Assembly (NCBI GenBank): GCA_012728535.1
Contig: JAAYEX010000041.1
Span: 1-17,706, forward strand
Direction: 5' to 3'
Length of the DNA: 17,706 nt
Origin: Clostridiaceae bacterium
GTDB taxonomy: Bacteria; Bacillota; Clostridia; Saccharofermentanales; DTU023
Shown in pieces: positions 1 through 7,215 of this stretch. The notes under the pieces are model-generated. The model had not been told where the DNA came from and did not search any database. It worked only from the letters and a program-made list of their open reading frames with translations. Made by a program: the position numbers and the translations under genes. Each line of letters opens with the position of its first letter. Position 1 is the stretch's first letter.

Positions 1-138
1 CAACTGGCCCTATCTTTACAACCTCATATGCTTAAACATATAGAAAAAACAAAAGATCGCTCTGCCTTTTCCTGGGTTTTGATATTGATTGCTTTGGCCA
101 TATTGCTGGCTGCCTTGCTGGCTGATTACTTAATCTGA
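1..138 (+). CDS. C-terminal end of an unknown protein with a terminal membrane segment (partial)
   Basis: Reading frame 1 is open from the left edge to a TGA at 136-138, giving 45 residues. A charged stretch (HIEKTKDR) is followed by about 22 hydrophobic residues (from FSWVLILIALA to the end), so the protein ends in a single transmembrane helix with almost nothing after it. The 5' part lies outside the window, so no family can be named. It runs toward mltG on the other strand and the two genes overlap tail to tail by nine bases (130-138). What supports it as a real gene is the coherent basic-then-hydrophobic C-terminus and its stop exactly at the mltG end. A chance open frame of this length at a window edge is possible. 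Confidence 0.55.
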   Translation, partial: QLALSLQPHMLKHIEKTKDRSAFSWVLILIALAILLAALLADYLI

Positions 139-1281
139 TGAGTCCTCGTATGCTTCCATATATTTGGCAGTCTTTTCAGCATGTTCCTCGTATGTAAAAG
201 AGAAATCCGTTGTCCCCTCTCCGGTCGCTGTGAAGAAGAGATATCGCTCTGCTCCTGGCCAGGTTCTTTCAGTTGCCGGCCACAGCACTGCCTCAATGGC
301 CACTACACCCGGTGAATTTATGGGTCCCGGCGGTAAGCCTTTAAAATAATAAGTATTATATGGGTTGCCGGCATACTCCCGTAGTTCATCGGCACTCATC
401 CATAGTTTGGCTTCTTTACCATCCCTTACCCGCAGATAATTCACCGTGGGTTCAGCTTCAAGAGCCATATCCTCATCCATACGATTGATAAATACCCGGG
501 CAATTTTGTTCATTTCTGAAATAGTGCCTTCAACTTGAACGATTGAGGCAAGTGTAATGGCATCATCCAATGTTATCCCCTGTTGTTTGGCCCTCTCATA
601 GTATTTACCCTCAGCAATTTTAGCTTCTGTGTTATTAAGGAAGATTCGAAGTATTTGCTGTTCAGTGGAATTGATATCAAATAGATAGGTATCAGGCCAA
701 AGATAGCCTTGCAAGAGCCATTCTCTGCCTGCACGCTCTTCAATACCTGAAACGAATGAATAATCAGTAAAGAGAGACGGACGCATCACCATGGCATCCA
801 TAAGATCCGGACTAAAACGCATACCTGCTTCAATCATTACATCCCTCATCTGCTCATAGGTCATTCCTTCATAAAAGGTAAGGGATATCTTCTTGGGTTG
901 CCTGGTTAAGATCAGCATCATTTCGTCATAACTCATATCAGGCAGAAGATAGTGGGTCCCGTATTGGTACTGACCATCAAATCCGTTGAACTTGGAAATC
1001 AGCTTATAGGCAAAGGTGTTTTTTATTAAACCGGCTTCTTTTAATACTTCTGCAATATCATCAGTATTGGATTGCTGGGCAATATAAATCTCGACAGCCC
1101 CCTTCGTGTCTGCAGTAATCGGAGACTTCCCCTCTCTGTCAAAGCTTTCCGACATTGCATCCAGTCTTTGGTTCTGTTCATTCACATATCGGAATCCCAG
1201 AAAAAAACCGACCAGCACTGCGACAATCAAAAGCACAATGACTCCAAGGAACAACAAGGTTTTTCTAACTTTTCGCGGCAT
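130..1281 (-). CDS. mltG: Endolytic murein transglycosylase MltG (YceG-like)
   Basis: Membrane-anchored lytic transglycosylase that cuts nascent glycan strands outside the cytoplasmic membrane and is thought to set strand length. The 383-residue protein has a basic N-terminus, one membrane helix (about residues 8-31), a LysM-like subdomain (about 63-130) and the YceG domain (about 135-375). Recognisable blocks are LQGYLWPDTY (190-199), the catalytic block ASIVQVEG (245-252), VFINRM (263-268), EPTV (277-280), NPYNTY (306-311) and GLPPGPINSPG (315-325). E251 matches the Glu known to be catalytic in E. coli (E218) by alignment from memory; the Glu usually two residues earlier is Gln249 here. The ATG has an AGGGAG ribosome site at proper distance and a strong promoter just downstream of der. 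Its stop overlaps the convergent gene at 1-138. Confidence 0.95.
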   Translation of the reverse strand: MPRKVRKTLLFLGVIVLLIVAVLVGFFLGFRYVNEQNQRLDAMSESFDREGKSPITADTKGAVEIYIAQQSNTDDIAEVLKEAGLIKNTFAYKLISKFNGFDGQYQYGTHYLLPDMSYDEMMLILTRQPKKISLTFYEGMTYEQMRDVMIEAGMRFSPDLMDAMVMRPSLFTDYSFVSGIEERAGREWLLQGYLWPDTYLFDINSTEQQILRIFLNNTEAKIAEGKYYERAKQQGITLDDAITLASIVQVEGTISEMNKIARVFINRMDEDMALEAEPTVNYLRVRDGKEAKLWMSADELREYAGNPYNTYYFKGLPPGPINSPGVVAIEAVLWPATERTWPGAERYLFFTATGEGTTDFSFTYEEHAEKTAKYMEAYEDSSD

Positions 1282-1338
1282 GTATCTCCCTGCAACTTAT
1301 CGAGAATAAGTAATTACTGAGTCCGGATTATGTAGTGT

Positions 1339-1367
1339 ATTATACAACGCTGAAAATATGTGGTCAA
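1339..1367 (-). promoter_or_regulatory. Sigma-A-type promoter of mltG
   Basis: On the minus strand a TTGACC -35 box (1367-1362) is separated by exactly 17 bases from a perfect TATAAT -10 box (1344-1339). Transcription would start near 1332, leaving a leader of about 50 bases before the mltG ATG. The -35 box begins only ten bases after the der stop codon, so mltG can be expressed independently of der. No terminator is visible between the two genes, so read-through from der is also possible. Confidence 0.8.
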
Positions 1368-1376
1368 AAACGATAT

Positions 1377-2732
1377 TTAATCATCAGGTGTTACTACGGA
1401 TTTGGATTCATCGCGGGCAGCTTTTCCCTTCCAGCGTAAAGTTAGTGGAGTGCCCTTGAAATCAAAACTTTCACGCAGGCGGTTTTCCAGATAACGCTCA
1501 TAAGAAAAATGCAGAAGCTTAATATCGTTGATAAAAAAGAGAATAGTAGGTGGTGCTACACCGGTCATAGTTGCATAGTAAATTTTCAGCTGCCGTCCTT
1601 TATACTGTGGGGCCGGGTGCATGACGATAGCATCAGCGATGACATCATTCAGGAGTGAAGTAGGCATACGACGGTGATACGCTACATGTACCTCTTCAAT
1701 AATCTGCCAGAGCTGATCGATACCCTCACCTGTCTTTGCTGACAGAAATACCACGGGAGCATAAGTCATGAAGTTGAAACGCTGACGAATATTCTGCTCA
1801 TACTCCTTGCGATGCTGAGCAGACTGAGTCATCAGGTCCCACTTGTTTACAACAAATATGGAAGCCTTTCCCAGTTGATGCGCCATTCCGGCAACTTTTG
1901 TATCCTGACTGGTGAGTCCTTCAACAGCATCAATCAAAATTAAGGCGATTTCACAACGTTCAACCGCTCTTTTCGTTCGTAAAGTGCTGACGTATTCAAT
2001 GGAATCATCTATCTTACTTTTGCGTCTCAAGCCTGCTGTATCAATAAAACGATACATCTGCTCGTTATGCTCAATATCACTGTCCAGTGAATCCCGTGTT
2101 GTCCCGGGAATATCCGAGACAATGCTGCGCTCTTCCCCCAACAGTTTATTGGCTAAAGAAGACTTGCCGGCATTAGGGCGCCCTAGAATAGCTACCGGGA
2201 TATGATCGTAATCGCCCCTATAGTCATAAGGATCGGGAAAGTCCTTAATTATGGCATCTAAAAGCTCAGAAAGGCCGAGTTTATGTGTAGCAGAGATAGC
2301 AATTATATCTGCAAAGCCCAACTCATAAAAGCTATAAAAATCGGGCGGAGGGTCACCCGGAACATCTATTTTATTTACAGCACACACTACCGGCTTACCG
2401 CTTTTTCGCAGTCTCTGGGCTATATCGTGGTCTATATCGGAAATACCCATATTGATATCTGTCACAAAACAGATTACATCGGCCATCTCAATAGCTATAT
2501 CGACCTGGCGGTGCATCAGATCCTGTAAGCTGTCTTTAGATCCGGTCTCAATGCCGCCGGTATCGATCAGCACAAAGTCATGACCTGCCCAGTCAGCATC
2601 AGTCATAATACGGTCACGGGTAACACCGGGATCAGGTCCAACAATCGCCAGCCTTTTTCCGGCAAGCGCATTAAAGAGGGTTGATTTCCCAGTGTTAGGT
2701 CGTCCTACAATTGCCAATATCGGTTTCTTCAT
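1377..2732 (-). CDS. der: Ribosome-assembly GTPase Der (EngA)
   Basis: Double-GTPase that acts in late maturation of the 50S subunit. The 451-residue protein carries two G domains and a KH-like C-terminal domain. G domain 1 has GRPNTGKS (10-17), GVTRDR (36-41), DTGG (57-60) and NKID (120-123). G domain 2 has GRPNAGKSS (184-192), TTRD (211-214), DTAG (231-234) and NKWD (296-299). The KH-like part covers about 350-437. I chose the ATG at 2732 because Der proteins begin with a short lead to the first P-loop (MKKPILAIVGRPN). The open frame continues up to 2789, but those 19 extra codons cross a transcription terminator. The ribosome site at 2732 is weak. Both P-loops replace the usual Val of GRPNVGKS with Thr or Ala. 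Confidence 0.96.
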   Translation of the reverse strand: MKKPILAIVGRPNTGKSTLFNALAGKRLAIVGPDPGVTRDRIMTDADWAGHDFVLIDTGGIETGSKDSLQDLMHRQVDIAIEMADVICFVTDINMGISDIDHDIAQRLRKSGKPVVCAVNKIDVPGDPPPDFYSFYELGFADIIAISATHKLGLSELLDAIIKDFPDPYDYRGDYDHIPVAILGRPNAGKSSLANKLLGEERSIVSDIPGTTRDSLDSDIEHNEQMYRFIDTAGLRRKSKIDDSIEYVSTLRTKRAVERCEIALILIDAVEGLTSQDTKVAGMAHQLGKASIFVVNKWDLMTQSAQHRKEYEQNIRQRFNFMTYAPVVFLSAKTGEGIDQLWQIIEEVHVAYHRRMPTSLLNDVIADAIVMHPAPQYKGRQLKIYYATMTGVAPPTILFFINDIKLLHFSYERYLENRLRESFDFKGTPLTLRWKGKAARDESKSVVTPDD

Positions 2733-2755
2733 TAATACCACATTTTTCGTAACAT

Positions 2756-2785
2756 GAAAAAGCAACGAGCCTGTGGCACGCTGCT
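2756..2785 (-). terminator. Rho-independent terminator of rpmF
   Basis: Read on the minus strand, AGCAGCG (2785-2779) pairs with CGTTGCT (2767-2761) including one G-U pair. Above it, across a single T-T mismatch, GCC (2777-2775) pairs with GGC (2771-2769) around an ACA loop. The stem runs directly into TTTTT (2761-2757, the first T being the last stem base). It lies 25 bases after the rpmF stop and 24 bases before the der ATG, so it should end most rpmF transcripts. It also argues against translation of der starting at 2789. Confidence 0.75.
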
Positions 2786-2809
2786 CCATTCATGAAAAAA
2801 GTCAGATTT

Positions 2810-2992
2810 TTATTCTTCTGAGCTTACTACTTCTCTTCCCTTATAATATCCACAATTCTTGCACACCATATGTGATGCTTTCAGTTCATGACACTGCGGA
2901 CACTCGGTAAGATTCGGAGTCGCTCTCTTTTTCCAGTTAGCGCGACGTGAACGTGTTCTCTGTTTTGAAGATTTACCCTTAGGAACAGCCAT
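2810..2992 (-). CDS. rpmF: 50S ribosomal protein L32
   Basis: Small zinc-ribbon protein of the large ribosomal subunit. The 60 residues show the family opening MAVPKGKSSKQRTRSRR, a basic middle part, and a four-cysteine ribbon with CPQC (37-40) and CKNC (50-53), followed by GYYKGREVV, all typical of the cysteine-containing L32 form. The ATG has an excellent GGGAGGTG ribosome site. The gene has its own promoter at 3071-3099 and terminator at 2756-2785, so it looks monocistronic within a longer same-strand run. In many Bacillota rpmF follows a DUF177 (YceD) gene and precedes plsX; neither neighbour is present here. Confidence 0.97.
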   Translation of the reverse strand: MAVPKGKSSKQRTRSRRANWKKRATPNLTECPQCHELKASHMVCKNCGYYKGREVVSSEE

Positions 2993-3070
2993 TTATGCCA
3001 CCTCCCATTAATAGTTCGTTATTTTCAAAAGTGTAAATGTCTTTGAATTCTTGTTTTTTATGCCTGTAGC

Positions 3071-3099
3071 ATTATGAAGGATGTGATCATTCTTGTCAA
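3071..3099 (-). promoter_or_regulatory. Strong sigma-A-type promoter of rpmF
   Basis: On the minus strand a perfect TTGACA -35 box (3099-3094) is followed after exactly 17 bases by CATAAT (3076-3071), five of six matches to TATAAT. Transcription should start near 3064, giving a leader of roughly 70 bases before rpmF. The -35 box overlaps the stop codon of the upstream DUF1934 gene (3096-3098). This is among the best promoter matches in the window, as expected for a ribosomal protein gene. Confidence 0.85.
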
Positions 3100-3578
3100 A
3101 TATCTGCGCGGTTTTCAGATCTTTTCTCAGCTTCTATTTCAAGCGACAATTTAGTGCTTATGGCATGCCGGTTATCCACCGCCAAGGCGTACCCAAGTTC
3201 AATATTACCCCCCAGATCAGATAGCGATCCTTTAGCTTCGTGAGTCAGCAGTGAAAGTCTGATCAGACCATAAGACGTTTCGAACTGTTCCAGACGCTGG
3301 TCTCCCTTATTAAAAGATAACTGCATTTCAATCTCACCGGTCCGGGCCAGTGTGATTTGTCCATCCGGGTATAGGGACAAACTGGTTCTGGTCCCTTCCA
3401 TACCGGTTGCTGCGCTCTCATCGTATGTCACTACCCAGGAATCATCTTCAGAGCGATGCTGGAGAGTACCGACTGTCGATAAGCGTACCGGGCGGTGTTC
3501 TTTACCGTCGTACCACTGGCTGCTCGTAAGCATAATCCTAGCCATCAGTCTGTCATCAGTAGATTCATATGTTTTCAT
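3096..3578 (-). CDS. DUF1934 (YwiB-like) beta-barrel protein of unknown function
   Basis: The 160-residue protein matches the DUF1934 family, small predicted beta-barrel proteins of Bacillota whose role is not established. The recognisable core is WVVTYDESAATGMEGTRTSL (48-67), then DGQITLARTGEIEMQLSF, the block around ETSYGLIRLSL, and GGNIELGYAL near the end. There is no signal peptide or membrane segment, so it should be cytoplasmic. It follows murI by 21 bases with an AAGGAAG site 14 bases before the ATG, slightly far; Met12 or Met16 are possible alternative starts. It is probably translated from the same message as proS and murI. In other Clostridia DUF1934 genes often neighbour translation or cell-wall genes, which agrees with this place but does not define a function. 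Confidence 0.85.
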   Translation of the reverse strand: MKTYESTDDRLMARIMLTSSQWYDGKEHRPVRLSTVGTLQHRSEDDSWVVTYDESAATGMEGTRTSLSLYPDGQITLARTGEIEMQLSFNKGDQRLEQFETSYGLIRLSLLTHEAKGSLSDLGGNIELGYALAVDNRHAISTKLSLEIEAEKRSENRADI

Positions 3579-3599
3579 TCTATGAATTGAAGCTTCCTT

Positions 3600-4475
3600 T
3601 CAGCGTTCAAATCCTTCCGCATTTTTGATGTCTACATGGTGCACACCATCAATCTCAATGTCAAGGATACGCTCAATATTCTGCTCAATTCCCGGCTGAT
3701 CTTCTGTAACATAAAACATTAATTCCGACTTATGCTTCTTATCGTTCAGCAATTCCATTGAAACCAGAAGCTTTTTGACCTCATGTGCTACGGCCTTGCT
3801 GCAATCTACAAGCTCTGTTTCAGGAAGCGCCTTTTGTATCACATCTTTTAAAAATGGAAAATGAGTACAAGCCAGAATAGCAATATCGGGTTGTTCGCTT
3901 TCTCTTACATTCCCGAGGTAGTGTTCAGCCATCTCTTCTGCCAGCGGGCCGGTCCAGTTGCCCTCTTCTACAAGTTGCACGAAATCCTGGCAAGCCTGTT
4001 GAATCACGATCGGTTCTGACAAGTTATTTTCTGTAAAAATGCGCGGCAGTTCTTTAGTGAATATTCCGTTACTAACTGTAGCATCAGTAGCCAGAACAGC
4101 AATCTTCGGCGGATCATTCTTATCAGCAGAAGCTTCCATTGCAGCTTTAATGCCATCTTTGATTACACCGATAACAGGCAATGAACCTGCTCTTTCTTTT
4201 GCTGCATCCAAAGCAATGGCACTTGAAGTATTACAGGCAAAAACAATCATCTTAACGCCCTGACTCATAAAAAAGTCAACGTTGTTCAGAGTGTCATGAC
4301 GTACAGTTGTGAACGAGTTGCGTCCGTATGGTGCGTTAGCATTATCCGCCAAGTAGACAAAATCCTCTTCTGGCAACAAAGTCAGTAATTCGCGCAAAAC
4401 AGTAAGCCCACCCAATCCGGAGTCAAACACACCGATAGGAGCAGACCTTGCAGCACTGGTATATATGTCAGTCAT
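3600..4475 (-). CDS. murI: Glutamate racemase
   Basis: Cytoplasmic, cofactor-independent racemase converting L- to D-glutamate for peptidoglycan precursors. The 291 residues show the two-cysteine architecture: IGVFDSGLGGLTVL (14-27) with the D18-S19 pair, ADNANAPYG (43-51), the first catalytic cysteine in ACNTSS (C81), and the second in LACTHFPFL (C203 with H205). Length is close to the family norm of about 265-290. The usual GDTA of the first substrate loop reads ADNA here. The start codon overlaps the proS stop as TGATG, so translation is probably coupled to proS. The gene supplies D-Glu for the same wall-building route in which MltG and the PrkC sensor operate. Confidence 0.95.
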   Translation of the reverse strand: MTDIYTSAARSAPIGVFDSGLGGLTVLRELLTLLPEEDFVYLADNANAPYGRNSFTTVRHDTLNNVDFFMSQGVKMIVFACNTSSAIALDAAKERAGSLPVIGVIKDGIKAAMEASADKNDPPKIAVLATDATVSNGIFTKELPRIFTENNLSEPIVIQQACQDFVQLVEEGNWTGPLAEEMAEHYLGNVRESEQPDIAILACTHFPFLKDVIQKALPETELVDCSKAVAHEVKKLLVSMELLNDKKHKSELMFYVTEDQPGIEQNIERILDIEIDGVHHVDIKNAEGFER

Positions 4476-5911
4476 CAGTAGGCTTTCCCCCAGATAACAT
4501 TGCAGTTTGCAGGCTCACCACAGATATAGCAAGTATCGCCGACTTCGGTTCTATCCTCTGTAATGCAGCGGGAAGTCGCGCCGGTACGTTCTTTTACTTC
4601 TGCCTCACAGTCGGCGCTGCCGCACCATAAGCCATTGACAAAGCCGACTTTGTTATCCAGCAAATCAAAGAATTCTTCACTACTCTTAGCCCAATAGGAA
4701 TTAGATTCACGATGAGCTTTAGCTTTGTCGAAAAGACGCTGACGATACTCATTCAATATAACGGGAATTCTAACTTCCAGTTCATTCAGAGGAACACTGA
4801 TTTTTTCGCGATTGTCCCTTGTTACCAAGACACAACTGTTGCTTTCTATATCCCGTGGACCGATTTCCAGACGCAGAGGCACACCCTTCATCTCATACTC
4901 TGAAAACTTCCAACCGGGCATGCGATCGCTGTCGTCCAGCTTCACTCGGTAATTTTGCTTCAAGAGCTCATAAATTTCAGTTGCTTTCTCCAAAACGCCT
5001 TCCTTATGCTGAGCCACAGGGATAATAGCAATCTGTATGGGTGCTACTGCCGGGGGCAGTACCAATCCGTCGTCGTCACCGTGCACCATAATGATGCCCC
5101 CGATTGAACGGCTGGAAACGCCCCAGGATGATTGATGCACATATTGCAGCTGGTTATCCGGGTCAGTATATTGAATGTCAAACACTTTTGCGAAACCATC
5201 ACCAAAATAATGTGAAGTTCCTGATTGCAAAGCTTTGCCATCATACATCATGGATTCAACTGTATAGGTGGTCTCTGCTCCGGCGAACTTCTCACTATCT
5301 GTTTTCACGCCTTTAATAACGGGTATGGCTAGTGTTTCTTCAAAGAAATCAGCATAAAGATCCAAAATATCCCTTGTCTCCTTGATGGCTTCTTCTGCAG
5401 TCGCATGGGCTGTATGCCCTTCCTGCCAGAAGAATTCACGTGTACGGAGAAAGGGTCGCGTAGATTTTTCCCAGCGAACTACTGAAACCCACTGGTTATA
5501 CAACTTGGGCAAATCACGCCAACTTTCAATTACATCTGAATAGTGGTCGCAGAACAAGACTTCCGAGGTGGGTCGAACACATAAGCGCTCTGACAGTTTT
5601 TCTTCACCGCCATGGGTTACCCAGGCAACTTCCGGTGCAAATCCGTCAACATGGTCCTTCTCCTTTTGTAGGAGGCTTTCCGGAATGAACATGGGCATAA
5701 TCACATTCTCGTGGCCGGTTTCTTTAAAGCGACGGTCGAGATCATCCCTGATCAATTCCCACATAGCCGTAGCATAGGGCCGCACAATCATACACCCCCG
5801 TACCGCTGAGTAGGAACTCAGTTCCGCCTGCGTCACAATGTCGGTATACCACTTCGAAAAATCCTCGTCTCGCGAGGTGATTGCCTTAACCAGTTTCTCT
5901 TTTTTGCTCAT
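4475..5911 (-). CDS. proS: Prolyl-tRNA synthetase, archaeal/eukaryote-type (ProS type 3)
   Basis: Class II synthetase charging tRNA-Pro. The protein (478 residues from the chosen start) is the short form without the editing insertion of the long bacterial type. It has RPYATAMWELI near the N-terminus, motif 2 in RTREFFWQEGHTAHA, motif 3 in GVPLRLEIGPRD, and a C-terminal zinc-like domain with cysteines in WCGSADC, SRC and CYICG, ending in KAY as typical of this type. Two in-frame ATGs are six bases apart; I prefer 5911 because the GAGAG ribosome site (5918-5922) touches the first ATG (5917) but stands six bases from the second. It is preceded by ackA (51-base gap) and coupled to murI. A distant or lateral origin is a known feature of this type, not something specific to this sequence. 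Confidence 0.95.
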   Translation of the reverse strand: MSKKEKLVKAITSRDEDFSKWYTDIVTQAELSSYSAVRGCMIVRPYATAMWELIRDDLDRRFKETGHENVIMPMFIPESLLQKEKDHVDGFAPEVAWVTHGGEEKLSERLCVRPTSEVLFCDHYSDVIESWRDLPKLYNQWVSVVRWEKSTRPFLRTREFFWQEGHTAHATAEEAIKETRDILDLYADFFEETLAIPVIKGVKTDSEKFAGAETTYTVESMMYDGKALQSGTSHYFGDGFAKVFDIQYTDPDNQLQYVHQSSWGVSSRSIGGIIMVHGDDDGLVLPPAVAPIQIAIIPVAQHKEGVLEKATEIYELLKQNYRVKLDDSDRMPGWKFSEYEMKGVPLRLEIGPRDIESNSCVLVTRDNREKISVPLNELEVRIPVILNEYRQRLFDKAKAHRESNSYWAKSSEEFFDLLDNKVGFVNGLWCGSADCEAEVKERTGATSRCITEDRTEVGDTCYICGEPANCNVIWGKAY

Positions 5912-5929
5912 GTTCATCTCTCAATCTGA

Positions 5930-5957
5930 TTTATATACACTTTATTACTATCAACAA
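5930..5957 (-). promoter_or_regulatory. Possible weak promoter of the proS-murI-DUF1934 group
   Basis: In the ackA-proS gap the minus strand reads TTGTTG (5957-5952), 16 bases, then TATAAA (5935-5930). The -10 box is good but the -35 box matches only half of the consensus. No terminator is seen after ackA, so proS may also be served by read-through from pta-ackA. Confidence 0.3.
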
Positions 5958-5962
5958 ACTTC

Positions 5963-7189
5963 CTAGGGCTTATCAGCCACCAGGCATTTGTCTAAATCGA
6001 GTATTTCTACAGTCTGTCTGGCAATAGACAGTTCCTCGTTAGTCGGAATTACAAAAACTTCCACCAGAGAATCCTCGGTCGAAATCTTTTGTTCCTTTCC
6101 TCTGACTTTATTTGCTTCCGGGTCAAGCTTAATACCAAGATAAGATAATCTGTCACAGACAACCTGACGCAATTTCGGATCATTCTCACCTATACCGGCT
6201 GTAAATACAATAGCCTCGATCCCGTTTAATACGGCAGCATAAGAAGCTATTATTTTGCTTGCCTGATAATAAAACATTGATAAAGCCAGTTTTGCGCGAT
6301 CATTGCCGGCTTTAGCTGCATCTTCCAGATCACGAAAATCCGAACTGACTCCTGAAATTCCTTTGACCCCACTTTCAGAATTCATAATTCTATCGACTTC
6401 TCTGCAGTTCTTACCTTCAAGTTCGGCTATGAAAGGAACAATGGCAGGATCAATATCTCCGCAACGTGTACCCATAATAATTCCGGAAAGAGGAGTCAGC
6501 CCCATTGAAGTATCGATACATTTCCCACCTTTTACAGCCGCAAAAGAAGAGCCGTTACCGAGGTGACAGCTTACCAGTTTTAATGTACTTGACTTGAATT
6601 TTGTAAGTTCGGCACAACGCCTGGACACAAACATATGGCTGGTTCCATGGAAACCATAACGGCGAATCTGATGTTCTTCATAGTAACGATAAGGAAGCCC
6701 ATACATGTAAGCTTCTTCAGGCAATGTCTGATGAAAGGCAGTGTCAAAAACACAGACCTGCGGCACTCCCGGCATCAGTTTCTCACAGGCTTGGATTCCC
6801 ATCATATTAGCCGGGTTATGCAAAGGTCCCCAAACGTATGTCTTACGAATAGATTCCTTTACTTCCTCTGTAACAATAGCAGGTTCAGAGAAAATCGGCC
6901 CTCCATGTACAACCCGATGCCCGATACCATTAATTTCGCTCAGTGAATTTATAATCGGGTGCTCAGGGTCTAAAAGTGCTTCTACCATACGCTCTGCTGC
7001 ATCGCGGTGATCATTCATCTCGAATTCTTCTTTTACGATCTTGTAGCCGTTGCTGTTAGAATGACTGAATAGTGATCCGCCAATACCGATACGTTCGCAC
7101 AAGCCTTTGGCCATAACAACTTTATGCTCGAAATCAAGTAATTGATATTTCAGGGACGAGCTGCCGGAATTGATGACTAAGATATTCAT
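5963..7189 (-). CDS. ackA: Acetate kinase
   Basis: Cytoplasmic kinase making ATP and acetate from acetyl phosphate, the energy-yielding last step of acetate fermentation, reversible for acetate uptake. The 408 residues keep the known active-site positions: N7 in VINSGSSSLK, R92 in GHRVVHGG (90-97), D149 in VFDTAFHQT (147-155), H181 in YGFHGTSH (178-185), R242 in GTRCGDIDP (240-248) and E385 in the PTNEE block (382-386). AGIGEN (331-336) belongs to the nucleotide-binding part. The ATG has an AGAGGAG ribosome site seven bases upstream. It follows pta by 26 bases and is almost certainly cotranscribed with it from the pta promoter. Confidence 0.98.
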   Translation of the reverse strand: MNILVINSGSSSLKYQLLDFEHKVVMAKGLCERIGIGGSLFSHSNSNGYKIVKEEFEMNDHRDAAERMVEALLDPEHPIINSLSEINGIGHRVVHGGPIFSEPAIVTEEVKESIRKTYVWGPLHNPANMMGIQACEKLMPGVPQVCVFDTAFHQTLPEEAYMYGLPYRYYEEHQIRRYGFHGTSHMFVSRRCAELTKFKSSTLKLVSCHLGNGSSFAAVKGGKCIDTSMGLTPLSGIIMGTRCGDIDPAIVPFIAELEGKNCREVDRIMNSESGVKGISGVSSDFRDLEDAAKAGNDRAKLALSMFYYQASKIIASYAAVLNGIEAIVFTAGIGENDPKLRQVVCDRLSYLGIKLDPEANKVRGKEQKISTEDSLVEVFVIPTNEELSIARQTVEILDLDKCLVADKP

Positions 7190-7215
7190 TATTTACTCCT
7201 CTATATTCTTAATTA

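Noticed and set aside
2733..2789. Upstream extension of der
   Set aside because: The 19 codons cross the rpmF terminator, and family alignments begin at the second start; no ribosome site before 2789.
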